This document shows, one piece after another, positions 47,763 to 57,078 of a stretch of DNA of 64,000 bases. Numbering within the stretch: position 1 is the stretch's first letter; every line of letters begins with the position of its first letter. The translations under genes were made by a program, and so were the position numbers. This DNA comes from DAITQM01 sp036832975. GTDB lineage: Bacteria > Pseudomonadota > Gammaproteobacteria > Xanthomonadales > Wenzhouxiangellaceae. Location: contig DAITQM010000009.1 in the NCBI GenBank assembly GCA_036832975.1, positions 1-64,000 on the forward strand. Direction: 5' to 3'. The notes beneath the pieces were generated by a model. The model was given only the letters and a program-made list of their open reading frames with translations. It had not been told where the DNA came from and searched no databases.

Positions 47763-50600
47763 TCATTTCGTCTCGCTCATCGCCGTCAACACTTTACTCA
47801 GAGGATCGGCCGGCCCGCGGCTGAGCCGCAGGGCTTGCACGTGTTGGCGCTCGACGTCGGCTTCGATCCCGGATGCCGGAGCGCGGGCCAGTCGGCAGGC
47901 GGCGAGCGCGCCGCGCGCGGCAAGCACGTCCGGATGATCGGCGGCGAGGCGGGTGCCGAGAATCAGGTTGGCCTGCGCCAGTTGCGACAGCGCCACTTCG
48001 GGCTGCGCCCGGGCGCAATTGGCGATGCCCCACCACATCAGCGTTTGGGCCAGCGCCGGGTGCGCTTCGCCCAAGGCGCGGCGGCGTAGATCGTATGCTT
48101 CACGGAACATATCCAGTGCCTGATCGCGTTTGTCCTGATAAAAAAACACGCGGCCGATATTGTTCAGCGCGTAACCGCGCGCCGGGTGGTCCGTATCCAG
48201 GATGCCGTCTTGTATCTGCAACGACTCCCGGTAATAACGCAACGCCTTGTCGAGGTCGCCGCGGGCTTCGGCGACAAGCCCAAGGTTGTTCAAATTACCG
48301 GCGACGTTGAGATGGTTGCGGCCCAGAGCCGCCTGGTGGATGTCCAAGGCCCTGTTGAATAGCCGCTCCGCCTCGTCCGGGTCGTGGCGGCGCAGGCGCA
48401 CCAGGCCGAGGTTGTTCAGCGTTTTGGCAATCGTCGGGTTGCCGGCCGCGAGCACCTGGTCATAGATCGCCAGTGCTTCGCGCAACGCGGCCTCGGCATC
48501 GAGGTCGTGACCCATATCGTAGAGGAGGGCGCCGAAGTTGCTCAAGCTGTCGGCGGTAAAACGATGGCGATCACCCAACACTTTGCGGCGCAGGGCGATG
48601 GTCTCTTTGAATTCGGCGGCGGCTTGCGGGTAGCGGGCCAAGGCATAGAGCGCCGCGGCGTGGGCGTCCATGGCGCGCGCCAGTTCGGGCAGATTGCGGT
48701 GCGGCAGGCGGCGGTGGGCGTCGATGGCCTGCGCGTAGCGGCTTGCCGCTTGCTGCAGGTCGCCGTTGGACCAGTGCCAGGATCCGGAGCGCAGCAAGAC
48801 TTCGGCCTGCAACGCGGCGTTTTCGGGAGCGGCTTGGGCGACGGATTGTTCCGCGGCGGCGAATTCGGCGCCGGCTGCCGGCAGATCGCCGAGGTGCTGT
48901 AGTGTGGTGCCGTAGGCCAGGTGGACGCGCGTTTTGAGGTCGGCCGGCTCCGCGCCGGTCATCAGTTCGACAGTTTGTCTAAGGTGGGCGCGCGACGCTT
49001 TGAGGTCGGCCTTCAGAAACAACGTCTGGCCGACGAGCAGGCGAGCTTCGATCACCCGCTCTGTATCGCCCGTCGCGGCCGCCAGTTCCTGCGCGTTCTC
49101 CGCCAATTCCAGGGCGCTTTGGTATTCACCGAGATTGCTGTACACCTCGGCCAGCGCCGAGACCAGCGGGTATCGGCCCTGCGGATCGAGCGTGTCGTTA
49201 TTGGCCAGTTGGGCCCGCCCTTGGTCGAGCAATTCGCGCGCCGTCGGGGTGTTTCCCGCGGTGCGGGTGCGATCAGCGCCGGCGAACAGCGCGGAGAGAA
49301 ATCCCGCCGTCGTTTCGGCGCGCGTTAAATGGCGCTCGCTGGCGGCGAGGGCCAGGGCGGTTCGCCGGCCCTCCACGGCGAGCAGAGTGCCGAGGCCAAG
49401 CACCACAGTGGCAACGGCGCCGCCAGCCGCGATCCACCGCCAGTTGCGGCGCATGAACTTGCGGACCCGATAGCCGGCGGATGGCGGTTTGGCATAGACC
49501 GGGCGGTGGCTGCCGAGAGCACGCAGGTCGCGGATCAGGCGATCGACGTTCAGATAGCGCTCTTCGGCTTCGTAGCGCACGCAGCGGGCGATGATCCAGT
49601 CGAATTCCGGCGGCCGGCGCCGCCGGCCCGGCAATGCCGGCAAATTCGGTGGACCCTGACGGATCGCTTCGAGATAGCCGGCGATCGGGTCCGCATGCGG
49701 GTCCTGCGCAGCATGGGGGTCCGGCGCTGGCGGCGGGCCGGCGGCACGCCCGAAAGGCGCTCGGCCGCTCAGCATTTCAAAGAGCATCACGCCGAGCGCG
49801 AAAATATCGCTGCCGATCCCGACCGGCCGCCCGGCGATCTGCTCGGGGCTGGCATAGCCGGGGGTGTATGAGCGGCTGGACGCTGCGTCGGCGTCGGGAC
49901 GATGTTCGGAGAGCAAGCGGGCGATACCGAAATCCAGCAGCTTCGGCTGCAGCGCCCCGCTTTGCGGGTCCGGTTGCAGGACGATATTCGCCGGTTTGAG
50001 ATCGCCGTGGACGACCAGTTTGCGATGGGCGTAAGCCACCGCCTCGCAAATGTTCAAAAACAGGCCGAGGCATACGTGCCAGTCTGGCCGGTCGGCGCCG
50101 CAATGGCTCGACAGCGGCAGCCCCGCGACGTGCTCCATCACCAGATAAAGCCAGCCTTCCGGGCTGCGGCCGGCGTCGAGCAGGTGGGCGATGCCGGGAT
50201 GATCGAGGTCCGCGAGGATGCGCTGCTCGCGAGCGAACGCGGTGGCGAAGGTGCCACCGGTGATCAGCGGTTCGAGTATTTTGATCGCGACCTGGCGCTC
50301 GAAGGCCCCGTCGCACCGGTCGGCGAGATAAACCGTGCCGGTGCCGCCGGCGCCGAGCGCGTGCCGCACCTGCCACGGGCCGATCCGTGCCCCCGGCGCC
50401 GGGCCTGTGGCGTCGGGCAGCGGGGGGCGGTCCAGCGGATTGTCCCGCCGATTGTGATAATCCAGCAGGCTCTCCAACTCGAGGCGCATTTCGCCCGATA
50501 AATCGTGTTGTGCCGCCAGCCAGTCGCGTCTCAAGTCGGCGGGCAGACCGGCCGCTTCATGGAACAGGTTCCAGAGCTGTTTCCACGCTTCGGGTTTCAC
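47763..50600 (-). CDS. Transmembrane Ser/Thr protein kinase with extracytoplasmic TPR repeats
   Basis: A 945-residue sensor kinase. The kinase domain (about 75-365) has a Gly-rich loop (LGAGGTGTVYLA), VAIKIL (Lys107), HGDLKPANIVL (198-208) and LDFGIARL (Asp223). The catalytic motif is HGD, not HRD, so it is a non-RD kinase. A membrane helix (about 389-409) is followed by about ten TPR-like repeats such as YSNLGEYQSALELAENAQEL and AKTLNNLGLVRLRRHDPDEA. The gene is divergent from an ECF-type sigma gene (99-bp gap); this kinase/sigma arrangement recurs in proteobacteria and planctomycetes and suggests that the kinase controls the sigma factor. Confidence 0.92.
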   Translation of the reverse strand: MKPEAWKQLWNLFHEAAGLPADLRRDWLAAQHDLSGEMRLELESLLDYHNRRDNPLDRPPLPDATGPAPGARIGPWQVRHALGAGGTGTVYLADRCDGAFERQVAIKILEPLITGGTFATAFAREQRILADLDHPGIAHLLDAGRSPEGWLYLVMEHVAGLPLSSHCGADRPDWHVCLGLFLNICEAVAYAHRKLVVHGDLKPANIVLQPDPQSGALQPKLLDFGIARLLSEHRPDADAASSRSYTPGYASPEQIAGRPVGIGSDIFALGVMLFEMLSGRAPFGRAAGPPPAPDPHAAQDPHADPIAGYLEAIRQGPPNLPALPGRRRRPPEFDWIIARCVRYEAEERYLNVDRLIRDLRALGSHRPVYAKPPSAGYRVRKFMRRNWRWIAAGGAVATVVLGLGTLLAVEGRRTALALAASERHLTRAETTAGFLSALFAGADRTRTAGNTPTARELLDQGRAQLANNDTLDPQGRYPLVSALAEVYSNLGEYQSALELAENAQELAAATGDTERVIEARLLVGQTLFLKADLKASRAHLRQTVELMTGAEPADLKTRVHLAYGTTLQHLGDLPAAGAEFAAAEQSVAQAAPENAALQAEVLLRSGSWHWSNGDLQQAASRYAQAIDAHRRLPHRNLPELARAMDAHAAALYALARYPQAAAEFKETIALRRKVLGDRHRFTADSLSNFGALLYDMGHDLDAEAALREALAIYDQVLAAGNPTIAKTLNNLGLVRLRRHDPDEAERLFNRALDIHQAALGRNHLNVAGNLNNLGLVAEARGDLDKALRYYRESLQIQDGILDTDHPARGYALNNIGRVFFYQDKRDQALDMFREAYDLRRRALGEAHPALAQTLMWWGIANCARAQPEVALSQLAQANLILGTRLAADHPDVLAARGALAACRLARAPASGIEADVERQHVQALRLSRGPADPLSKVLTAMSETK

Positions 50601-50699
50601 GGGAATATCCGCTGCCGATATTCAACTTGTGTACGACAAGCCGGCATTATGGCATGATGCAGACTAGAATCGATATCAAATGACGGGGGTGGCGATCCC

Positions 50700-51263
50700 T
50701 TGATCGAGCGGGAACACGGCATCCGTCCGGCCGGGACGGGGGGCGACAACCGGCCGCCTGGCGACCAGTTATCCGCCGGCATTTACCGTGAATTGCACGC
50801 CCTGGCCCGCCATTGCCTGGCGCGTGAACACGGGCCGTGCACGCTGTCGCCGGCGACGCTGGTCCACGAAGCGTATTTGCGTCTGAACGGTGGCGTCGCG
50901 CCGGCCGCGGCTGACCGCCGGCACTTCTTCGCCCTGGCCGCCATCGCTATGCGCCGGATCCTGGTCGATCATGCGCGCGCCAAACGCGCCGGTAAACGAA
51001 TACCGGTGCAGTACCTGTGCACCTATTACGACGATCAACACCGGCTTGAGGAGCACTCGCTCGCCGCCGAGCAATTACTGCACCTGGATCAGGCCCTCGA
51101 GCGGCTTGGCGGGATCGACCCGCAGATGGTCAAGGTCGTCGAATTGCGCTACTTCGCGGGTTTAGGCGTCGATGCAACGGCGGCGGCGTTGGAGTGCTCG
51201 CCGCGCACGGTCAATCGCCTGTGGACTGCCGCCCGTGCCTGGCTGGCACGAGAATTGGGCTGA
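50700..51263 (+). CDS. ECF-type RNA polymerase sigma factor
   Basis: A 187-residue sigma factor of the Sigma70_ECF (TIGR02999-like) group. Region 2 contains YRELHALARHCLAREHGPCT with LSPATLVHEAYLRLNGG and HFFALAAIAMRRILVDHARA; region 4 contains the helix-turn-helix VELRYFAGLGVDATAAALEC with SPRTVNRLWTAARAWL. TTG 50700 is the only plausible start codon in frame; GGGGGTGG lies upstream. No anti-sigma gene is adjacent. Regulation by phosphorylation through the divergent kinase is inferred from synteny. The eight-gene cluster starting 197 bp downstream is its likely target. Confidence 0.88.
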   Translation: MIEREHGIRPAGTGGDNRPPGDQLSAGIYRELHALARHCLAREHGPCTLSPATLVHEAYLRLNGGVAPAAADRRHFFALAAIAMRRILVDHARAKRAGKRIPVQYLCTYYDDQHRLEEHSLAAEQLLHLDQALERLGGIDPQMVKVVELRYFAGLGVDATAAALECSPRTVNRLWTAARAWLARELG

Positions 51264-51460
51264 CCCCGCTTTACCGCTTCGTGCCCGGTGCCATAAAGGC
51301 ACATTATTGGTACCGGGTCCAATCCAGCCCGTTTCACAGCGCCTTTTGTTCTGACGGCCGAATGCTTTTGTCGCGGGGCGTTCCTGCGGCGGGCGCCTGG
51401 CGCGATTTTCCGGCTTTTACGCATTAAGCGGGTAGGGAACCATCGCGCAGGTCAAATACA

Positions 51461-53326
51461 GTGAAAGATCGTCCTACCCTCCGACCACCGGCGGTGAAGT
51501 CCGCGTCGCGGCTGCCACTCGTCATCCCGGCACTGCTTTTGTCCTCGGTCCTGGCCGCCACCGCTCAGGCGCAGACCGTCTATACCGCTCTGGTCGGCGA
51601 TCCCGCGGTTTTCAATCATTACCCCGGGCCGAACGGCCTGGTGGGCGACGGCGACGATGTGGTCAGCGGTGATGTGACCTCGATCATCGGCTCCGATCCG
51701 AATTATTTTGCCGCCTTCAGCTTCGCTGCGGCGCAGTCGCCGGCGGCGGCCGCCGATCCGGCCATCCCGACAGGTTTCGACACGATCGCTTTTATCCAAG
51801 GAACGGCGACTACCGACGATGCCGTTGTCGCCGGCGGTGGGGGGTCGTTGTTTCAGGCACTCGCTATCCAGATCAGCCAACCGGTACAAGGGGCGCCGCT
51901 GCCGGGTGGCGCAACCGGCGCGGCGATCGCCGCCGTCAATGGCGGTGGTTACAACCCGGCGACCGGCGCCGTCACGACCGATCTCGGCATCCAGATCACC
52001 GTCCCGGTGTTTCCGATCCCGGTTCCTGTGACCTCGATGACGGCCGCCGGGACGGCGTTCGTGGTTCCCGCGGCGGATTTCGGCATGGGTGCGCCGACCG
52101 GCAATCCTTATGTCGATACCGTGCTCGTGCCGAAAGCCGCGGCGTTGAATGCCTCATCGTTGCTGTTTGTCGATGTGCAGGGCACCGAACCGGTGACCGG
52201 CGTCGCCTATCGCGTGGTGTTTGCCGGCGTCGCCGGCGTACCGGGCGCCGAACAGGCCGACCTGACGCTCACCAAAACCAGTTCGGCGGCCGGTCCCGTG
52301 GCACCCGGTGGCACGGTGGATTTCATGCTGACGGCCGATAACAGCGGTCCGGCCGATGCCACCGGCGTCACGGCCTTCGATCGCCTGCCGCCCGGTGTCG
52401 TCTGGCAAAACGACGATTGCGGCGCCGGCCCGCCGGATGGCAACGGCACACTGGTCTGGAATTTGGGTGCGCTGGCTGCGGCGGCGGCACCCGCGGTGTG
52501 CAACATCACGGTCCAATTCGCCGGCAGCGTCCTTTTCGACCGCCGCAACGGCGCCGCGGTTTACGGCTCGCAGTTCGATCCCGTGACCGCCGATAACATC
52601 GCCGAACTGCCCGTCGCCGTGCAGGCAGCGGCGCAAAATGGCCTCCAGCAGGCCACCGACCTCAGCCCGCCGACTTTGTTGCCGTCCGATATCGACTGTG
52701 ACAATTGCCTGGGCGGCGACCAGACCATCGCCGACAACTTCACGGTCTTCACCGCCGGCACAGTGGATCAAATTCGCTTTTTCGGTTTCTATTTCGACCC
52801 GGCGAGCGGCGGGACCGCGGCATTCCCCGATCAGTTCACCGTGCAGATCCACGCGAGTCAAAGGACTTCCGGCGCGCCGGATGTCGCGGGTGTCCCCGGT
52901 CCGCTGGTCGCAACGGTGACGGCCCCGGTGAACCGTGAATTGACCGGTAACAATATCTTCGGCATCCCGGAATACCGCTACACGATCTCGACCTCGCTGA
53001 ATTTGGCGCGCGGCGAATATTGGCTGGTGGTGTTCAACGATTCGAGCGCCGCCGGCGGCGCGCTGGATTGGTTCTGGGCGCTTGGCGTCCCCGACGCCGG
53101 GGGTCGGACGATCGCCGGCATCGCCGGCTCCACGACAACGCCGCCGGTGGGCTTCTGGTCGCCCAACCCAGGGTTCGAGATGGCGTTCGAGTTGGGCGGT
53201 ACGGGACTGAGCCCACCGGTTGAAGTTCCGGCATTCGGCAAGTCCGGCCTACTGCTTCTCATCATGGTGCTCGGGGCGGCGGCATGGGGCCGTTTTCGGT
53301 ACAGGCGGGGCGGAGAGCGGACATGA
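51461..53326 (+). CDS. Secreted DUF11-like protein with C-terminal membrane-anchor signal
   Basis: A 621-residue exported protein. A long signal peptide ends near ATAQA. The middle has a DUF11-like repeat (LTLTKTSSAAGPVAPGGTVD with FMLTADNSGPADATGVT), and a Cys-containing beta domain follows (DIDCDNCLGGDQTIADNFTV). The end is VPAFGKSGLLLLIMVLGAA followed by an Arg-rich tail, resembling IPTL/VPEP-type C-terminal sorting signals. No exosortase is seen. GTG 51461 is the start. It overlaps the next gene by 4 bp. Confidence 0.78.
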   Translation: MKDRPTLRPPAVKSASRLPLVIPALLLSSVLAATAQAQTVYTALVGDPAVFNHYPGPNGLVGDGDDVVSGDVTSIIGSDPNYFAAFSFAAAQSPAAAADPAIPTGFDTIAFIQGTATTDDAVVAGGGGSLFQALAIQISQPVQGAPLPGGATGAAIAAVNGGGYNPATGAVTTDLGIQITVPVFPIPVPVTSMTAAGTAFVVPAADFGMGAPTGNPYVDTVLVPKAAALNASSLLFVDVQGTEPVTGVAYRVVFAGVAGVPGAEQADLTLTKTSSAAGPVAPGGTVDFMLTADNSGPADATGVTAFDRLPPGVVWQNDDCGAGPPDGNGTLVWNLGALAAAAAPAVCNITVQFAGSVLFDRRNGAAVYGSQFDPVTADNIAELPVAVQAAAQNGLQQATDLSPPTLLPSDIDCDNCLGGDQTIADNFTVFTAGTVDQIRFFGFYFDPASGGTAAFPDQFTVQIHASQRTSGAPDVAGVPGPLVATVTAPVNRELTGNNIFGIPEYRYTISTSLNLARGEYWLVVFNDSSAAGGALDWFWALGVPDAGGRTIAGIAGSTTTPPVGFWSPNPGFEMAFELGGTGLSPPVEVPAFGKSGLLLLIMVLGAAAWGRFRYRRGGERT

Positions 53327-54339
53327 CGGCGGCCGATGCACCGCTGACCGCGTTTTTCCAGGCGACACCGCTGCGCCGAAAGACGTATCGCAGAATCCGG
53401 CAGGTGTTCGATGAAGCGGCGGACTATTCGCGGTCCCGATTCGAACAGTTCACGCGGCGCTTCGCGGCGCCGCTGGCCGGCGACCTCGAACGCGCGTTGC
53501 GTTTCCCGAAGCTCGACAACATGAGCCGCGACGGCGCGGCTTCCAGGATCCTCGCCGCCGCCGCCGTCGATCTCGAACCGGATAAGGAACTGCTGCTCGA
53601 ACTAGGCTACATCATGCAGTTGGGCAACGCCCACATGCTGTTGATCGACGAGGTGATCGATAACAAATTCGACGGCGATCCCGGCCGCGCCGACCTGCTG
53701 CCGGTGGCCGATACGTTCTACCTCGAATTCATCATCGAGATGCAGCGCCTCGTGGGCCACGATCCAGGTTTGAACGCCCGGCTGCGCGATCTTTATCAGG
53801 ATGCTTACCAGGCGATCGCCTGGGAAGAACACCGCCACGTCGCCCGCTTGAGCGGCTACGGCCCGGAAGACTTCGTCAAGATTCAGCAGAAGTGCGCGCC
53901 GCTCAAGTTGGTTTTTTATCCGATCCTGCGGGCCCGGGGCCGCCTCGATATGGAGAGCGCCATCGGCCGGGTGATCGACGAATTCGTGCTTTCCTGCCTG
54001 CTGCTCGACGATTTCAACGATTGGCGGGAAGATCTGCACAACCGGCGTTATACCTGGCCGCTGACGCTCGGTCTGGCCCGTCTCGGTATCAACGAGACCG
54101 CCGTGATCCCCCCGCTCAGCGAAACGTTTCTCCAGCGCCTCGAAAGGGCGATGTGCGCATCCGAAGTGCCGCTTCAGGTCTATCGCCGTTCTCTGGCCGC
54201 CCTCGAAACGGCGCGCGCCGGCGCCGAATCGGTGCTGCCGACCACGGCATTGTTGCTCGGTGAACGCCTCACCGAACTGCGCCGCGGTGTACGCCGCCTG
54301 ATCCAGGCTCAGAACCTAATGTTGGACAGCGCCGCGTAG
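53323..54339 (+). CDS. Class I isoprenoid-synthase-fold enzyme
   Basis: A 338-residue all-helical, soluble protein. Two Asp-rich motifs at the expected spacing mark the class I terpenoid/prenyltransferase fold: LLIDEVIDNKFDGD (Asp109, Asp113) and LLLDDFNDWREDLHNRRYTW (Asp229, Asp230, Asp233, Glu236, Asp237). They bind Mg-diphosphate. It may make a terpene, elongate prenyl chains or prenylate a peptide. The neighbouring 49-residue Trp peptide makes a ComQ-like role worth testing. Start ATG 53323 overlaps the upstream stop. No terpene pathway genes are nearby. Confidence 0.75.
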   Translation: MTAADAPLTAFFQATPLRRKTYRRIRQVFDEAADYSRSRFEQFTRRFAAPLAGDLERALRFPKLDNMSRDGAASRILAAAAVDLEPDKELLLELGYIMQLGNAHMLLIDEVIDNKFDGDPGRADLLPVADTFYLEFIIEMQRLVGHDPGLNARLRDLYQDAYQAIAWEEHRHVARLSGYGPEDFVKIQQKCAPLKLVFYPILRARGRLDMESAIGRVIDEFVLSCLLLDDFNDWREDLHNRRYTWPLTLGLARLGINETAVIPPLSETFLQRLERAMCASEVPLQVYRRSLAALETARAGAESVLPTTALLLGERLTELRRGVRRLIQAQNLMLDSAA

Positions 54340-54374
54340 TGCCTTGGTGAGGAATCTGAACTTGGAGCATTGTG

Positions 54375-54524
54375 ATGGAAGAATTGTTTGACGAACTCGG
54401 AATCGACATGCAGCAGCATCTGCAACTGCTGTACACACTCGATCTTGACCAACTCGCCGCGGAAGTGGTGCGGGGATTGCTCGATCTGGTGCCGCTGGCC
54501 GGTGGCGGATCATGGGAGCTTTGA
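54375..54524 (+). CDS. 49-residue acidic peptide, possible precursor peptide
   Basis: A complete small gene with good translation signals: TTGGAG lies 9 bp before ATG 54375, and the stop is 2 bp before the next start. The peptide begins MEELFDELGIDMQQHLQLLY, continues with an amphipathic helix, and ends LVPLAGGGSWEL. The only Trp is residue 47, third from the end, and a Gly-Gly pair precedes it. It has no signal peptide. This layout resembles ComX pheromone precursors (about 55 residues, Trp near the C-terminus, modified by ComQ). No sequence homology was tested, and a structural or regulatory peptide is also possible. Confidence 0.65.
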   Translation: MEELFDELGIDMQQHLQLLYTLDLDQLAAEVVRGLLDLVPLAGGGSWEL

Positions 54525-54526
54525 CG

Positions 54527-55849
54527 ATGAAACACTTGTTGCTAACGGCGGCAATCGTCGCCGCGGTTTTGTCAGGCGCCGCTGCCGGCGGCGATGCCTG
54601 GGTCGGCCTGGACACCGTTTCCGGTAACCTGGCACTGGAAGTGAAATTGGGTTATAGAGACGGCAGCAACGAGCTGCTTTATGCCGGCTTGTGGAACAGT
54701 GGGCCGAACACCAACGTCATCGAAGTTAAAAACCTGCAGGCGAGCCCCGCCGGGGTGTCCGTCGGTATGAGCGTGGACAATGCCGACAACGGGGCGCTGT
54801 TTGCCATGGGCGATTGGTGCATTGGCCCCACTTTCGCCGTGCTGCCTTATGTCAAAGACTTCAATGTCAACGTTCTGCGCTACAACCTCGGCGACGGAAC
54901 GGTGGCGACATTGCAGATCCCGGCATCGACGGCGGATCAATACACCTCGACCGACTGCTTCACGCTGAACAACAGCAGCGAGTTCGTCATCGCGGCCAAT
55001 AATTTCGATCAGAAACGGCTCGACTATTTCCGCAGCCTTGACGCGGGACTGAGCTGGAGCCTGTCTCTCACCTACAAACCGCCCGGCGCTGACATCATCG
55101 ACGCATTCGCCGGCGGATTCCGCGACACTCACGGGGCCATCGACGACCAATTGATCGGCAGCACTTATCAGCGTGCCGACGGTGCTCTGGAATCGGTGGG
55201 CCTCGATTGGGCAGGAAACGTGTCGGGGCTGACGCCGCATGGGGATCATTCGAGCTTTGTCGGCAACGGTTTTCTAAAAGAAACGGATGGCCTGCAATTT
55301 AATCCCTTCGCCTTAGGCGTGGTCAACCTCGGCAGCGAGGTCGCGGCTGGATCGATCGACATGGCCGATGGTACTTTCGATTTCACTTTCGTCAATAGCG
55401 TTGCCCCCGGATTGTTTTTACCGTTCCAAGGAGTCACACTCTCGCCCTTCGATAACAAAGGAAATGCCGAGGTTCACTATTTCTCTTCCCGTCATGCCCG
55501 GATTTTATTCGATAGCGGTTTGGGCGCGCCTGAATTGATCGGCGGTTATCCTTTCCAGGATAACGGCGGACCGGTGGACAGCGCGGCCAGTTCGGAGTTG
55601 GCGCGGATCTTTGTCGCCGGCATATATCAAGGCGGTAACCGCGGCGCCGGCGGGCCGGTGACGGCGGTGGCGACGCTCGATCCAGCCGTCGTTATTGCCG
55701 GCGGAGGGGCGGCCGCCGTTCCGGCGCTCGATCTTCGCATGTTGGTACTCCTCGGCGCGCTGCTGCTGGTGGCCGGTGGCCTGGTACTGCGTCGCCAGTC
55801 GAGTATGGGAACCCAGGTCGATGTGAGAGAATCGCGGTGGGGCGGGTAG
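54527..55849 (+). CDS. Secreted protein with C-terminal membrane-anchor signal
   Basis: A 440-residue exported protein, otherwise unrecognised. A clean signal peptide (MKHLLLTAAIVAAVLSGAAA) is followed by a beta-rich mature domain. The C-terminus has VPALDLRMLVLLGALLLVAG with VLRRQ, again resembling a C-terminal sorting/anchor signal as in the first gene of the cluster. It starts 2 bp after the peptide gene, so translation is likely coupled. It overlaps the next gene by 13 bp. Confidence 0.72.
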   Translation: MKHLLLTAAIVAAVLSGAAAGGDAWVGLDTVSGNLALEVKLGYRDGSNELLYAGLWNSGPNTNVIEVKNLQASPAGVSVGMSVDNADNGALFAMGDWCIGPTFAVLPYVKDFNVNVLRYNLGDGTVATLQIPASTADQYTSTDCFTLNNSSEFVIAANNFDQKRLDYFRSLDAGLSWSLSLTYKPPGADIIDAFAGGFRDTHGAIDDQLIGSTYQRADGALESVGLDWAGNVSGLTPHGDHSSFVGNGFLKETDGLQFNPFALGVVNLGSEVAAGSIDMADGTFDFTFVNSVAPGLFLPFQGVTLSPFDNKGNAEVHYFSSRHARILFDSGLGAPELIGGYPFQDNGGPVDSAASSELARIFVAGIYQGGNRGAGGPVTAVATLDPAVVIAGGGAAAVPALDLRMLVLLGALLLVAGGLVLRRQSSMGTQVDVRESRWGG

Positions 55850-57078
55850 GTGGGTTAATTTTGGGGCTGGCCACCGCGTTGCTGCCGTGCACTGCAGCGT
55901 TCGCGGTGTATCACCAGCCGGTGCAACTGCGCACCGCAAAGGGCGAGGTGATCCCGCGCAGCAGTTTGTCGTTTACACCGTCCGCGGGCGGTGACGTGAC
56001 GGACGGTCCGGTCGCGATCGAGCAGGATGACAAAGACCCCGGCCTGATCTGGCTGGTATTCCCCGGCGACGCTGCGGTGCCTGGGACGCTGACGATTGCT
56101 GCGGCGGATCGGCAACTCGTGATTGAGTTGCCGGTTGCCGTGGCGGGTGAAACAGTGGTCGTCGATGTCGAATCCGGTACGGCGCAACTGACAGCGTCCA
56201 CCGGCAGTAGCGCGATCAACGACGAGATCAACGACGATAGGGCGGTCGGCCAGTCCACGAACGATCATCACGCATCGGAAACGGCTGACGGTTTCGATAT
56301 CACGCCTTACCTCACGCCGCTCGAGATCGGCCCGCGCGCCGAAATCGGCACCGAAACCCTGGGGCAAAAAGCGGTGAAAGGCGTGGTCGGTACAGCGCTC
56401 GGCGGCTTTCTAGGCGGCGGCACGCGCCGCTCGTCTTCCGCCGCCGGCGGGCCGAAGACAAAACGCGACCCAGCACGCCGCGCGGCACCCTTGATCGTGA
56501 ACAATCAGGAAGCAGAAATCACGCTCGGCCTGCGGTCCATCTGGACCGACGACGGGTTGTTGATCAGTTGCAATATCGAAGAGGCCGATGAGCGCGGCAC
56601 GTTCCACTATATTTACCTACTGGACGAGGCTGGACGGCTTTTAGCGCCGAAGAAGTTCGAAATCTTCAAAATCTGGCAGCAGCATACGCTGACCGTCAGT
56701 TGGACGCGCAGCGAATATGTCGATGGCGCTTTAGTAAGCCGGACGTCAGGGGGGTGGAGCGAGCGTTGGACGACCGATCTCGGTACGTTTACCCGCCACG
56801 CCGGTGGTGAAACTACCGCTGCACCTGGTCTGTGGCAATTGGCCGGTTACGACCGGGCCCACGCCGGGTTGCGGAGGATCGGCGCCTTGTTTGAACTGAG
56901 CCCCGAACAATTCGCCGCCCTCGGCCGGGCGACACTGGTGGTCCACATCACCCGGCCCCGCCTCGATCCAGTCGTGACGGTGCCGTTCGCCGCATCGCTC
57001 TTCCCGGCCGGCGCCGACTCCCCCGATCTGATGCACTTTGTGACGCCAGTAATGATTCCTCCGGAAGAAGACCCATGA
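55837..57078 (+). CDS. Exported hypothetical protein
   Basis: A 413-residue protein with an N-terminal signal (GGLILGLATALLPCTAAFA). The mature part has an N-terminal beta domain (QLRTAKGEVIPRSSLSFTPS), a low-complexity Gly/Ser/Arg linker near 190-215 and a C-terminal domain (EITLGLRSIWTDDGLLISCN; GTFHYIYLLDEAGRLLAPKK). The C-terminal part resembles surface domains that handle sugar or protein ligands, but I do not recognise a family. GTG 55837 is the likely start, overlapping the preceding gene; it overlaps the next gene by 4 bp. Confidence 0.6.
   Translation: MGRVGGLILGLATALLPCTAAFAVYHQPVQLRTAKGEVIPRSSLSFTPSAGGDVTDGPVAIEQDDKDPGLIWLVFPGDAAVPGTLTIAAADRQLVIELPVAVAGETVVVDVESGTAQLTASTGSSAINDEINDDRAVGQSTNDHHASETADGFDITPYLTPLEIGPRAEIGTETLGQKAVKGVVGTALGGFLGGGTRRSSSAAGGPKTKRDPARRAAPLIVNNQEAEITLGLRSIWTDDGLLISCNIEEADERGTFHYIYLLDEAGRLLAPKKFEIFKIWQQHTLTVSWTRSEYVDGALVSRTSGGWSERWTTDLGTFTRHAGGETTAAPGLWQLAGYDRAHAGLRRIGALFELSPEQFAALGRATLVVHITRPRLDPVVTVPFAASLFPAGADSPDLMHFVTPVMIPPEEDP

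Noticed and set aside
51264..51460. A small gene or leader peptide between the sigma gene and the DUF11-like gene
   Set aside because: Short frames exist but none has a plausible ribosome site and sensible composition; the region more likely holds the cluster promoter.
53160..53326. PEP-CTERM/exosortase system suggested by the C-terminal tails at 53.3 and 55.8 kb
   Set aside because: The tails lack a clear PEP motif and no exosortase gene is in the window. They are described only as anchor-like signals.
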